A DNA stretch of 64,000 nucleotides. Origin: a bacterium SCSIO 12844 (lineage in GTDB: Bacteria > Pseudomonadota > Gammaproteobacteria > Francisellales > Francisellaceae). Below are positions 54,197 to 63,273 of this stretch, in pieces (position 1 is the stretch's first letter; each line of letters starts with the position of its first letter). A program made the translations under genes and the position numbers. Where the stretch lies: assembly GCA_024397935.1 (NCBI GenBank), contig CP073743.1, positions 682,001 through 746,000 on the forward strand, read 5' to 3'. The notes beneath the pieces are model-generated. The model was not told the DNA's origin. It saw nothing but the letters and a program-made list of their open reading frames with translations, and ran no database searches.

Positions 54197-55477
54197 CTAT
54201 TGAGTAGGGGAATGATTTTCTTTTTCCTCTATATCATCCTCAATCATCGAAAGTTTTTGACTATATAGGTTTTTAACAGTTGGTTTTTTAGAAAATTGGT
54301 TAAATAATTGGCTTGGGGAAGAATTCAAAGGTGATGAGCTGAAGGATGAAGGGCTTTTTTTCTTTTTGTGAAAAAGTAGACTAGGTGAAGAATTTATTTT
54401 CTTTAAATTTTGAGAAGGAGAATCATTAGTATTTAATTTTATAGGGGAGGGAATATCTTTAGTATTCATTTTTAGGTGGGGGATATTTTTTTTGGATTTT
54501 GATTTATTTAACTTTAGCTTTGAAGGAGATTTTTTAAGCATTATTTTTTGCTTAGGGTAAAAATCGATATCTTTTAGTTTTTTTCTAGTGGCAAGAATAT
54601 CATTTAATCTATTTTCAAAAGCATCACAAATACTGCCATAATCAAGTTCATCTAATCGCTTTAGATATTTTAAATTTTCCCCTTTGTTTTTATCAAATTT
54701 CAACTTTTTATCCTGTATAAGTCTTGATAAAAAATTTGAGATAAACTTGATGTTTATTGAATCTTGAGACCAAGAGCCACTGTAGCACAGCTTAAGAAAG
54801 CTTTTGCTTAAGGGTATATTTTGATCAGAATAGCTAAGTGATGCATTTATAAAGTTTATAAATTTACTTGATAGTTTATGGTTATCAAGTTGAGTAGACA
54901 TTGAATATGATCTTTTGCGGCTTTTTTTATTATTACCTTCCAGTGTAGTGTTAATAGCATCTCTCATACATAAACTAAAAGATTTTGGCCTATATTTACA
55001 TAGATAAGCTAATGTGTTTGCAATTTCTATTGAATTAAAATTAGTAATGTCTTTAATTTTATTTATTTTTTGATTGTGAAAATGTGTTAGGCGATGAGAT
55101 ATATCAATATATATATCTACAGCGGCATTATAAATAATTTTTTTATCATGTTTTAAAAAAGCTTTCAAATCATCATTGTTTAAGTTTTTTATGATGTTTA
55201 AAGCAATTTGATAGATAAAAAGAGTATTGAAAGGGATATGTTTGTTTTGTAGTCTGGAAAAGTTTCCAATTTTTGCTAGTTGTTTGAATATAACTATGGG
55301 AGGTTTATTATATTTTGATTGTATGATCTCTGTAACTTTAATTTTATGTAATTGAGATATATCGTTATCCTTTAGGGTATTTCGTGCAGTAGTAATAATA
55401 AGTTGTTTTATTTTCTTATCATTATCCTTTATTTGTAGGTAATCAGAAATGTATTTGGCAATGTCCTGTTGGATCAT
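54197..55477 (-). CDS. Basic protein with Ser/Pro/Lys-rich tail, effector candidate
   Basis: 426 residues with no signal peptide. The first 300 are helical. From about residue 310 the sequence becomes low-complexity, with repeated Ser-Pro motifs (KSPSKLKL, DIPSPIKL, NDSPSQ, NSSPS), and it ends with an acidic segment, EDDIEEKENHSPTQ. The acidic end fits the E-block of Dot/Icm substrates, and the Ser-Pro motifs could be phosphorylated by host proline-directed kinases; both are inference. A regulatory dyad lies 66 bases upstream on its strand. Family not recognised. Confidence 0.65.
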   Translation of the reverse strand: MIQQDIAKYISDYLQIKDNDKKIKQLIITTARNTLKDNDISQLHKIKVTEIIQSKYNKPPIVIFKQLAKIGNFSRLQNKHIPFNTLFIYQIALNIIKNLNNDDLKAFLKHDKKIIYNAAVDIYIDISHRLTHFHNQKINKIKDITNFNSIEIANTLAYLCKYRPKSFSLCMRDAINTTLEGNNKKSRKRSYSMSTQLDNHKLSSKFINFINASLSYSDQNIPLSKSFLKLCYSGSWSQDSINIKFISNFLSRLIQDKKLKFDKNKGENLKYLKRLDELDYGSICDAFENRLNDILATRKKLKDIDFYPKQKIMLKKSPSKLKLNKSKSKKNIPHLKMNTKDIPSPIKLNTNDSPSQNLKKINSSPSLLFHKKKKSPSSFSSSPLNSSPSQLFNQFSKKPTVKNLYSQKLSMIEDDIEEKENHSPTQ

Positions 55478-55543
55478 TAGCTACCTATCCTTTTGTAGTC
55501 TGTTAATAGTTTTATATGATTACAATAAGTTAGGTATATTGAA

Positions 55544-55558
55544 ATCGTAGAAGTTACG
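55544..55558 (-). promoter_or_regulatory. CGTA-N5-TACG dyad upstream of the 426-aa gene
   Basis: On the minus strand CGTAACTTCTACGAT, a perfect 4+4 dyad, 66 bases before the start codon. It shares its last 14 bases with the site at 47513. Confidence 0.55.
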
Positions 55559-55609
55559 AAAAATGAAGTCTAAATTTACTTATAAATAAGAAAGTTAACT
55601 CAGGTAAGC

Positions 55610-56455
55610 TTAGCTTTTATAAATATTTATATGAGATAAACTTTGACTATCATTAACTGTAGTCCATGGGCACTGTGGATCACTTATAGATTTTTGTTTA
55701 CAAAAAAATTTAATTGTATCATTTTGTGCTGTAAAACCAATTGATGAACTACAGTTGATCAAATTTTCTGAAATAAGGCATGTTTTCAATGACTTAGAAA
55801 AATGTACAATATATTTTTCTGAGTTATCATCTAGAGGATATCTATTTTGCCCACTTGAGTCTTTTATAGGAGTAACTTCAGCACCATAACCATTCGTAAT
55901 AGCTATGTTACCTAAACCAATAGTAGCAAATTTCATATTTGCTGAATATATTATATTGATATTTGTATTATCTGTATCATCAACGTAAGTATTTATACAG
56001 TTTTTACCAGAGCACGTTCCTTGACTCATTTGTAATATTGAGTCTTTAGGGTATAGTATAAGTTTCCATTTTCCTGATACAATTTGATTCTGGAAAATAA
56101 ATGTACTTCTTATTGGAGACCAGTTATAATTTGGTCCATTAGCTAGTGGATCAATTCCATTTATTATTGGATAAATTGCAAAGCCAATACGCTCATAAGC
56201 ATCATTAGGGTCATATGGACAATTATTTTCTTGGTATGTAAAAGAAAATGTTTGAGATGGTTTAATATGAAATACTTTCATTGGAGAGTAGCCTGAAAAA
56301 ACATCACAGTTTCCATATCCATCATTATTTTCAAGTGAAATTTCAAATCTAGAGTTATTCTTAATATTAAAATGATATGTACCATTTTTTGTGGAGTTGG
56401 CATACCCTGAATTTAAGGTAACAGTTAAAAGTAAGCATACTATTATTATTTTCAT
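55610..56455 (-). CDS. Exported protein of unknown function
   Basis: 281 residues with a signal peptide (MKIIIVCLLLTVTLNSGYA). The mature part begins with a beta-rich segment, GTYHFNIKNNSRFEISLEN, and has eight or more Cys, which could form disulfides in the periplasm or outside. The pattern is slightly like that of aegerolysin or sea-anemone-toxin-type membrane-binding proteins, but this is weak. A dyad of the regulatory type lies 61 bases upstream, so it may be co-controlled with icmV-dotA, from which it diverges. Secretion by the Sec pathway would be separate from Dot/Icm. Confidence 0.6.
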   Translation of the reverse strand: MKIIIVCLLLTVTLNSGYANSTKNGTYHFNIKNNSRFEISLENNDGYGNCDVFSGYSPMKVFHIKPSQTFSFTYQENNCPYDPNDAYERIGFAIYPIINGIDPLANGPNYNWSPIRSTFIFQNQIVSGKWKLILYPKDSILQMSQGTCSGKNCINTYVDDTDNTNINIIYSANMKFATIGLGNIAITNGYGAEVTPIKDSSGQNRYPLDDNSEKYIVHFSKSLKTCLISENLINCSSSIGFTAQNDTIKFFCKQKSISDPQCPWTTVNDSQSLSHINIYKS

Positions 56456-56516
56456 TTCTATTAACCAAATTAATTAAACATAATTTGCAGACTAATCTCG
56501 ATGTAATCTAATTCAT

Positions 56517-56531
56517 ATAGTAAGTATTACG
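56517..56531 (-). promoter_or_regulatory. Dyad of the CGTA-N5-TAC type upstream of the exported gene
   Basis: On the minus strand CGTAATACTTACTAT. The inner GTAA/TTAC dyad is intact while the final G is T. It lies 61 bases before the start. Confidence 0.5.
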
Positions 56532-56559
56532 CCAATTTGACTGATTAATTTTTATTTCG

Positions 56560-56574
56560 GGTAATTCTTACGAT
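56560..56574 (+). promoter_or_regulatory. Dyad of the CGTA-N5-TACG type upstream of icmV-dotA
   Basis: GGTAATTCTTACGAT, an inner GTAA-N3-TTAC dyad plus GAT, 82 bases before the icmV start. With the facing site at 56517 it forms a divergent control region. Confidence 0.55.
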
Positions 56575-56656
56575 GCAATCTATTTTTTTATTCTGATAGT
56601 TTCAATTATGAAAGCTTAATTTTCTCTAAAGAACTAATAATAACTAAGGGGTTGAG

Positions 56657-57085
56657 ATGGTCTGGTTTAAGCGAACAAGAAAAATAGTTAGAAAAGCTAC
56701 TAACTTTGATGGCATTTATCATCAACAAAGTTTTTTAATTAATCTTTTTCGATATTTATTTAAATGTAAGCATGTACAAAATGAAATTGACTTTGGAAAC
56801 CTTAATGATTTAGGTATTGATAATAATAAAGTTAATCGTGCTCTTAATCTATTTACTTGGTATTACAGGCTTTTTGGTGCACTTTTTATTATATTGTTGG
56901 TTTATACATTATATTTGATACTAAAATCCCATTTAATGAGTGCTATATTAAGCGGAGCACTTAGTTTAGTATTTTTAGCTAAATTTTTTAAATTTCATTT
57001 TTGGACATTTCAAATCCACTCGAAAAAATTAGGTTGCAGTTTCAATGAATGGATTAACTATTTACTTAAAAGGAGTACAATATGA
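56657..57085 (+). CDS. icmV: Dot/Icm type IVB secretion protein IcmV
   Basis: 142 residues, about the length of Legionella IcmV (151). Two transmembrane segments lie near residues 76-112. The C-terminal block HFWTFQIHSKKLGCSFNEW is nearly the diagnostic end of IcmV. The N-terminus is basic, as expected for the cytosolic side. IcmV is an inner membrane component of the Dot/Icm system. The stop overlaps the dotA ATG by four bases, and the AGGAG for dotA lies inside icmV, reproducing the icmV-dotA operon of Legionella. A regulatory dyad lies upstream. Confidence 0.88.
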   Translation: MVWFKRTRKIVRKATNFDGIYHQQSFLINLFRYLFKCKHVQNEIDFGNLNDLGIDNNKVNRALNLFTWYYRLFGALFIILLVYTLYLILKSHLMSAILSGALSLVFLAKFFKFHFWTFQIHSKKLGCSFNEWINYLLKRSTI

Positions 57086-60000
57086 GTACTTCGATTTGGG
57101 CAAATATTCCAGCTGCTGATCATTCAGAGTCAGTTTTGCAAAGTATTTTTGGTGTTAATGTTAGTACCATTTTAAATAATACTGAGCCAACAACGCTTTT
57201 TGGTTATTTATTTAGCTATTATAATACAGGCTTGCTAGCCATCGTGTTTGTCATTTATGCTTTTATTATCATTATTGGTACAGTTAATACAGCCAAAGAT
57301 GGTCAGTTTCTAGGTAGAAATTGGAGTGGTCACTGGATTCCATTAAGGGCTATTTTTGGTTCAGTCGCTGCTATACCTTTTAAATCAGGATACTGCATGG
57401 CTCAGTATTTGATTTTTGCTATGGTTGCATCTGGGATATCATTTGCAGATTATTTATGGATGCATATTGTTACTGAAGTTGTTAACGGTAAAGTGCCACC
57501 TGTTGTTAGCACCAGTGTTAATGATACAATAAAAGGTGACTTATCTATCTATATGATGAGTCAGTTGACCCAGTCTATTGTCAATAACCCTAAGTTTATA
57601 GGTAATGGTAAGCTATGTTCAAAAGAAAATAATGCTATTTCCTGTAATATTAGTTATCAAGCACCTGTGACAAGTGACTTTATCAAAGCGTATGCTATTC
57701 CAATAAACCATGGAACTTGGAAAGGATGGCCAACGGATATTAAGTTTATACAAGATGACTGGGAGCCATTTATTAAAAGAGGTATGACAGCATGGTCTCT
57801 TCTAAACACTGCAAATAATTATGTACAAGTTCAGCTAACCAATGCTACTTGGAATGGTACATATGTAATTCCTTCAATGGATAAAAATCAAGCCCAACAA
57901 AATCTTACTAAATTATCTCATCAATATGGTGATTTTAATACTAAGGACTTTTTAAATAATCCTGATAAAATTTCTGTCCCTAAAGGTTTGGATGATGCAA
58001 CGCGTATTATTATTAAGTCTTTGGAATCTAAGCAATCAACTATTATGCAAAAATGTCAATTTGATGATACAAATAATATTTGCTATAAGGCAAAAAATTA
58101 TGGCTGGTGGGATGCAGATCAGCTATATCTATCACTAGATAACAGCTTATCGGGAAACTTACAAAATTTATATAATAATTTTAATGACTTTTCCAAAAGT
58201 TTAAACTCTGGATTATCCAATACCCAAGTTCCCGTAACTTATAAAAGTATTAAACTTGAATTCGAAACAAGTTACACACCTTTAAGTGCATTTTCTGGGG
58301 GAGGTTCATATTCACAAAGTGATACATTTAAACCTCATACCTCTAGTGATCCAAGCAGTGCAACAATGGCATTTAGTGGTTATAATATGGTTAATTTAAG
58401 TCACTATACAAATCTCAAAAAAACTAATACGTTTGCTGTTTCTTTAAGTAATGTTAGAGATACGTTTAATAAAATTATCTATAAGGCTTATAATGTTACT
58501 AATAAAACTTCATGTGCCACAAATAGCGATTGCTCTAAACTAACAAGTCAAGTTAATTCTCTGATTACAGATGGTGTGGAGTTTAAGTATGCACAATATT
58601 TATATATACTTTCGAGCATTGCACAATCGGCCTATAATAATTATATAAATAATAATGATACAATAACGCCAACGCCACAACAGCTAATTGAAATTATAAT
58701 TCAACCTACGCTTAATTTATTTACTTTCTTCCAAGCCAACAATGTTAATTTTGCTACTGACTCTGGTAAGCCTAACACAAATGGTGTGACAGATCCTGCA
58801 GAGAATCTATTATCTAATATTTTTAAACGATTACTTGGCGGTAGTGCTGTTAGTGGTAGTAGCGTTGGTGGGTTACTTAAACAAATCTATAATATTGGTA
58901 ATGTAGAAGATCAAGGTCAAGGATTTGCAGCGAAAAACTTTAGCATGATACAAAATGTTCAATCAGTTGGTATGGCATTAATTGAAGGAACAATTAGTGA
59001 TATGTTAGACATTTTTGCTACAGCTAAATTGCAATTATCCGGAATTAAAAATGATGCAGATCAAAAGATTAGTAATTTAGAAAGTGATTCGGTAAATGCA
59101 TCAATTATTAATGCAGTTACCTTTGGAATGAGTAGTAGTATTACTCAAAATGTCATGAGCCTAAAATTTGCTGAAGCCATGTATCATACGACTATGAAAC
59201 TTGCTTCTTTTACTTTAAGTCTTATTTGGATGCCGATGGTCTTATTTGTTTTGACAACTATATTTGGAATAGGTGTTTCATTTACTTTAATTATTCCACT
59301 GACACCATTTATTTTATTTTGGGCAGGGAAAGTTGCTTGGCTATTGCTTGCTATTGAAGCAATGGTTGCTGCTCCAATTGTTGCTTTAGGTTTAGTCTAC
59401 CCTGAAGGCCATGAAGTATTTGGTAAAACAGAGCCTGCTATTCAAATTTGTATGAATCTAGTTTTAAGACCTGTATTTATGATTGTTGGTATGATTGCAG
59501 GAATTGGATTAACCTATATTTTAATTCAATTTTCATCAGAAGGTTTTAAGGCTGTTACAAACTCTTTATTAAGTCTTTTGCCTGTTGGAGATGGTACAGA
59601 TGCTGCTACCTATTCAAGAGGTGTATTAAGTTGTTTGGTTATCTTTATTTATGCAACTTTTTTAGCGATGGCATTTACAAAGTGTTTTTCGTTAATTTAT
59701 GTGATTCCTGATAAAGTTTTACAGTGGATTGGAAATACTAGATCAGAGCGTGCTGGAGAAGCTGAAATACAAGAATTTAAAGGTGCAACCACACAAATGG
59801 CTCAACAAGGTGCACAAGCTGGAGGTAGTACTTTAAATGAAGGATTGCAAGCTCAAAAAAGTTATACACAATCAGCAACTGATGGTGCTTATAAGGTTGG
59901 CGAAGCAGAATCAAATAAAAATATGGCCATTGGTAATACTGCAGGAAGTATTGGTAAAAGTATTGCAAAGTCTGGTATGAATAAACAGTTAATGACGTAG
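57082..60000 (+). CDS. dotA: Dot/Icm type IVB secretion protein DotA
   Basis: 972 residues; Legionella DotA has about 1048. The N-terminal part begins with a membrane segment (LLAIVFVIYAFIIIIGTVNT) and the conserved SGHWIPLRAIFGSVAAIPFKSGYCMAQYLIF region, covering about residues 80-115. A large periplasmic domain follows (about 130-690), then a cluster of C-terminal membrane helices (WMPMVLFVLTTIFGIGVSF, LVLRPVFMIVGMIAGIGLTY and others) and a hydrophilic Gln/Gly/Ala-rich tail. DotA/TraY proteins are polytopic inner membrane parts of the type IVB machine. No other dot/icm gene is in the window. Confidence 0.92.
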   Translation: MSTSIWANIPAADHSESVLQSIFGVNVSTILNNTEPTTLFGYLFSYYNTGLLAIVFVIYAFIIIIGTVNTAKDGQFLGRNWSGHWIPLRAIFGSVAAIPFKSGYCMAQYLIFAMVASGISFADYLWMHIVTEVVNGKVPPVVSTSVNDTIKGDLSIYMMSQLTQSIVNNPKFIGNGKLCSKENNAISCNISYQAPVTSDFIKAYAIPINHGTWKGWPTDIKFIQDDWEPFIKRGMTAWSLLNTANNYVQVQLTNATWNGTYVIPSMDKNQAQQNLTKLSHQYGDFNTKDFLNNPDKISVPKGLDDATRIIIKSLESKQSTIMQKCQFDDTNNICYKAKNYGWWDADQLYLSLDNSLSGNLQNLYNNFNDFSKSLNSGLSNTQVPVTYKSIKLEFETSYTPLSAFSGGGSYSQSDTFKPHTSSDPSSATMAFSGYNMVNLSHYTNLKKTNTFAVSLSNVRDTFNKIIYKAYNVTNKTSCATNSDCSKLTSQVNSLITDGVEFKYAQYLYILSSIAQSAYNNYINNNDTITPTPQQLIEIIIQPTLNLFTFFQANNVNFATDSGKPNTNGVTDPAENLLSNIFKRLLGGSAVSGSSVGGLLKQIYNIGNVEDQGQGFAAKNFSMIQNVQSVGMALIEGTISDMLDIFATAKLQLSGIKNDADQKISNLESDSVNASIINAVTFGMSSSITQNVMSLKFAEAMYHTTMKLASFTLSLIWMPMVLFVLTTIFGIGVSFTLIIPLTPFILFWAGKVAWLLLAIEAMVAAPIVALGLVYPEGHEVFGKTEPAIQICMNLVLRPVFMIVGMIAGIGLTYILIQFSSEGFKAVTNSLLSLLPVGDGTDAATYSRGVLSCLVIFIYATFLAMAFTKCFSLIYVIPDKVLQWIGNTRSERAGEAEIQEFKGATTQMAQQGAQAGGSTLNEGLQAQKSYTQSATDGAYKVGEAESNKNMAIGNTAGSIGKSIAKSGMNKQLMT

Positions 60001-60014
60001 TAAATAAACAATTA

Positions 60015-60029
60015 AGTATTCTTTACGAT
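60015..60029 (+). promoter_or_regulatory. Dyad-like site upstream of the 498-aa gene
   Basis: AGTATTCTTTACGAT keeps GTA-N5-TACGAT but not the first C. It ends 76 bases before the ATG at 60106 and suggests a promoter separate from dotA. Confidence 0.45.
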
Positions 60030-60105
60030 ATTAAATAGGCAATTAAAATCTTATTGTAATAATTATTCTTTAGTAGTGTAAATTAATGATAGGTGGTTGC
60101 AAGCA

Positions 60106-61602
60106 ATGACATTTAAAAAATATAAAGAAAAAATACATATCACCATTGGTAAAAATAAAAAGCTAACATTTATACCTGTTGCAAAAATTGATGAGCCTAA
60201 CAGATCATTAATATTTAGCATTATAAAAGAAGATAATGATCAATATGTTTTAAGAGGATTTTGGAAGTCACGGAGCACATCGCATTGGCGAGCATTTATT
60301 GGTGTTAAGTATAAAGAAGAGGGTTTTAAGAAAAATTTACAACTAGGTAGAGAAAGCCACGCTTGCTATATACATGAGACAATGGTTCTTCCAGAGCTTA
60401 ATGATAAGTTAGAAGAATTTTCAATTAATAATGTGTCGAAAAATTTAAGCTCTAACCAAACTAAGACGCTATTAATGGCTAAAAATCTTAAAAAACTTGA
60501 ATCAATATATAATCTTCCAAAAGATAGCATGCAAAAGTATGCAAATTTTAAAGACTCTAAAAATCCAAAGCATAGTACAAAATATCTCAATCAGTTTGCA
60601 ATTGAATATAACCAAACGAGGAAAAGAGCTATCACCACAAAACTAAAAAATTTTTCAGATAAGAAAAAATATATTAGTAATATAGAGATACAACAGAGTA
60701 GATTTAAAATGCCTAATGAATTAAAGTCATTTTCTGATTATTTGATTAAGAAATTAAAATGTGTTTCTGATAAAGATATCAGAAAACTAGGATATCAGGG
60801 TGAAAATTTTACTCATACTTTAACAAAAGATAAATTTAAACAACTCTTATTTAAAGTGGAATTAGAGAGAGAGAATTCATCAGGAAATAAGCAAAAAGAT
60901 CATTTAATTATTGTATTTGCCATAAAAGTACAAGGTTTAGGCTTATATAATGGAGAATGTTATGTTAGGCAAGTCTATTGGGAAGACTCATCAATTAATA
61001 ATTTTGGTGTCAGATCTGAAATACCAAGCGACTTGTCTTTTTTAATACAGAAACCTTGTGATTATAAACATCAAGTCAGTAAAGAATATCGTGGGCGTGA
61101 TGTAGGAAATCATTATAGTTGCTTATTACAATTTGATAAAACTGCTTCATTTAATCAGGGCCTTATTCAATCAATATACTCTACAAATGTAAGTATAAAC
61201 AATTGTTTTCTAGAATGTTTACTTGATAAAGCAAGTACAAAAGTTAAAAACCGTAAGCTATCTTTGGGTTTAGCTGGAAAAAAAGTTTCCAATGTTGGAA
61301 CTAACTCTAAAAGCTTTATTGTACAAACAAATTTGGCAAATGCAGTAATTTTAGTTAATATTCCAATGATATTAAAATATGATCCTAAGGTATTTAAACT
61401 ACTATTCATTGAAGCTCTTCAGGTTCTTAATATTTCTACTGATAAAAATAAATCTAGTAGGGATGATGCTATACAAAAGCTTTATATAGGTGCAAATACT
61501 TTTCAATTAAAAGGCAAATCAGATCCAAACTCGATTTTTAAAAATTTTCTTGAAGATGAAGAAAATAAAAAAATACAAAAAAATGAATCATATCAAAATT
61601 AA
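60106..61602 (+). CDS. Hypothetical protein downstream of dotA, effector candidate
   Basis: 498 residues from ATG 60106 (TTG 60097 is a possible alternative), with AGGTGG upstream. It is Lys/Asn/Ser-rich and has no signal peptide or membrane segment. A mixed alpha/beta second half contains QKDHLIIVFAIKVQGLG and DVGNHYSCLLQFDK. The last 20 residues, FLEDEENKKIQKNESYQN, are Glu-rich, like the E-block of Dot/Icm substrates. It has its own regulatory dyad and lies 105 bases after dotA. Function not recognised; an effector or accessory protein of the machine is possible. Confidence 0.6.
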   Translation: MTFKKYKEKIHITIGKNKKLTFIPVAKIDEPNRSLIFSIIKEDNDQYVLRGFWKSRSTSHWRAFIGVKYKEEGFKKNLQLGRESHACYIHETMVLPELNDKLEEFSINNVSKNLSSNQTKTLLMAKNLKKLESIYNLPKDSMQKYANFKDSKNPKHSTKYLNQFAIEYNQTRKRAITTKLKNFSDKKKYISNIEIQQSRFKMPNELKSFSDYLIKKLKCVSDKDIRKLGYQGENFTHTLTKDKFKQLLFKVELERENSSGNKQKDHLIIVFAIKVQGLGLYNGECYVRQVYWEDSSINNFGVRSEIPSDLSFLIQKPCDYKHQVSKEYRGRDVGNHYSCLLQFDKTASFNQGLIQSIYSTNVSINNCFLECLLDKASTKVKNRKLSLGLAGKKVSNVGTNSKSFIVQTNLANAVILVNIPMILKYDPKVFKLLFIEALQVLNISTDKNKSSRDDAIQKLYIGANTFQLKGKSDPNSIFKNFLEDEENKKIQKNESYQN

Positions 61603-61751
61603 CGAGGAAATGATGTTATGAATAAGGCTATTTTTTCATAAACAACAAGTAAAGCGAGTGAAAAAAGAACATTATACAAAAATAAGGATATGCAGTTACA
61701 ATGTTGTGTTGTAAATTTACTTTGAAAACTTACAGTTGAAGTTATAGATAG

Positions 61752-62591
61752 TTAAATAGAAATTATTTTACCATCTTTAATAACAATATTTTCATTAGCA
61801 TTGCACCATAGTTTAACTTGATGAATATAATAAGATGTTAAAAACTGGCACAGCTCGAATTTTGTTTCTATATCAAAAATTGATCTTAAATCATCTATAT
61901 ACTTTTCTACTGTTCTTCGAGAACGGTGAAAGGTTTCTGCAAAATAATTTAATGGCATATGTAATGCTAAAGGTAATAAGTAAGTCATCTGAGTTTTTGT
62001 TAAATTAAACTTAGTGGCTAATTCAGAAAATGGATCGAAATCATACTCAATATCCTTATATATGAAATACTCATGAAATGTTTTTGGTAGAATTTGTGAT
62101 GCTTGAAAAATAGGAGCTGCTGCATAAAAAGAAATTGATATGCTATTTAGTAAGCTATAGATGTTACAGTAATCTTCTGATGAAACTGGGTTTGTGAAAA
62201 TAAAAAAAAAGGTATCTTTAAACGAATGAAACTTATGGCTAATCGCGATAGATGATAGTCCGCCCTCAGTACTTATAAATTGGTCATATTGCTTTTGTTT
62301 GTCAGGTTCCAAAAATTTTCTTCTATCATAAATGGGTAGATTACAATTAAAATTCATCGTAATATCTGATTTCCAAAACTCTTTTTTTGCATAATATAAA
62401 GCTCTTATTGGTTTAGGTAAAATCATATTACATTCACCATTTGGAAATAATCTAAAAAAAGAAAACGTGCTAATATTACTAGGGAGCATCTTAATAATAC
62501 GCTGTACTGGTTGAGAACACTCTGTAGATCTTTTTAAATATTTTGCAAATTCGAGAGTTTCAAACATTTTATTCGTTATATTAAACTTCAT
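61752..62591 (-). CDS. LuxR-type HTH regulator, paralogue 3
   Basis: 279 residues, clearly a sister of the gene at 48371. Shared blocks are FSFFRLFPN, LPIYDRRKFL, ISHKFHSFKDTFFFIFTNPV and the HTH MPLNYFAETFHRSRRTVEKYIDDLRS. The sensor-like N-terminal domain has no recognised ligand site. Its upstream region (62592-62975) carries no clear CGTA-N5-TACG site on its own strand, unlike paralogue 2, but has one facing the small membrane protein gene. It diverges from that gene and lies between the dotA cluster and the exported metalloprotease-like gene. Confidence 0.85.
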   Translation of the reverse strand: MKFNITNKMFETLEFAKYLKRSTECSQPVQRIIKMLPSNISTFSFFRLFPNGECNMILPKPIRALYYAKKEFWKSDITMNFNCNLPIYDRRKFLEPDKQKQYDQFISTEGGLSSIAISHKFHSFKDTFFFIFTNPVSSEDYCNIYSLLNSISISFYAAAPIFQASQILPKTFHEYFIYKDIEYDFDPFSELATKFNLTKTQMTYLLPLALHMPLNYFAETFHRSRRTVEKYIDDLRSIFDIETKFELCQFLTSYYIHQVKLWCNANENIVIKDGKIISI

Positions 62592-62975
62592 ATATTAAGC
62601 CTATAGTTAGTACATACTGTAAATTCATTTAATGCTTTAATTGCTAACTTTCTCTAAGTGAATTATTCACTGATATTAGAGTTGATTATTATAAATTTAC
62701 TACAATGAAAAATATACTATTAACTAATTAAATATGCAAATATTATGGCTTATTCAATATTGTAGTAGTCAACAAAATAATTGGGGATAAGCAGTATGTA
62801 AACAACATTTAATTAAAACTAAAAGCATAAATAATATTGATTAATTAGAAAATACTATATTTTGAATGAATAGTTCAAATTAAAAGTTTGATTAATTGCG
62901 TAAAACATACGATTAAACTAATATTCAAATAGTGCCAAAATATGATCATCAGACTGAATTGATGAGGGTTGTTTA
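62592..62975. other. 384-base divergent intergenic region
   Basis: Very AT-rich, with no coding frame that I can support. It holds the dyad at 62899-62913 and presumably the promoters of the LuxR-type gene to the left and the small membrane protein to the right. No terminator or small RNA is evident. Confidence 0.5.
62899..62913 (+). promoter_or_regulatory. CGTA-N5-TACG dyad upstream of the 75-aa membrane protein
   Basis: CGTAAAACATACGAT, a perfect 4+4 dyad, 62 bases before the ATG at 62976. A TATGAT hexamer about 27 bases downstream could serve as the -10 box. Confidence 0.55.
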
Positions 62976-63203
62976 ATGTTAACTAAAAACATGTATTTCA
63001 ATAAGAAAAATATTATAAGTTCTCTATTTTATGCTAAAAAAATCATGTTGTGGGTTTTAAAAAATTACTTTAGAATTTTTGTTATAATTATGATGCTTAT
63101 AGGCACTATTACTGCAAATAGAAGCTTTAATACTAATTCTTTATGGGTATATGCAATAACATTAGTTATTTTGTATTATGTAATTTTTCTTTGGAATAAA
63201 TAA
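62976..63203 (+). CDS. Small membrane protein
   Basis: 75 residues with two hydrophobic segments (about residues 32-47 and 56-72) and a basic, aromatic N-terminus. GAGGG lies eight bases before the ATG. It carries one of the perfect regulatory dyads upstream, which supports that it is a real, controlled gene. Unknown function; small membrane proteins of this kind can modulate secretion machines or sensors, but nothing specific points to that. Confidence 0.5.
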   Translation: MLTKNMYFNKKNIISSLFYAKKIMLWVLKNYFRIFVIIMMLIGTITANRSFNTNSLWVYAITLVILYYVIFLWNK

Positions 63204-63273
63204 TATCAATGTAATTGATTGAAAGTTGATAATTTAAAAAATAATTGACTTTAGGGCAGAGTTATAAAAATAT

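Noticed and set aside
61617-61640. Very short frame after the 498-aa gene
   Set aside because: Seven codons only; no support.
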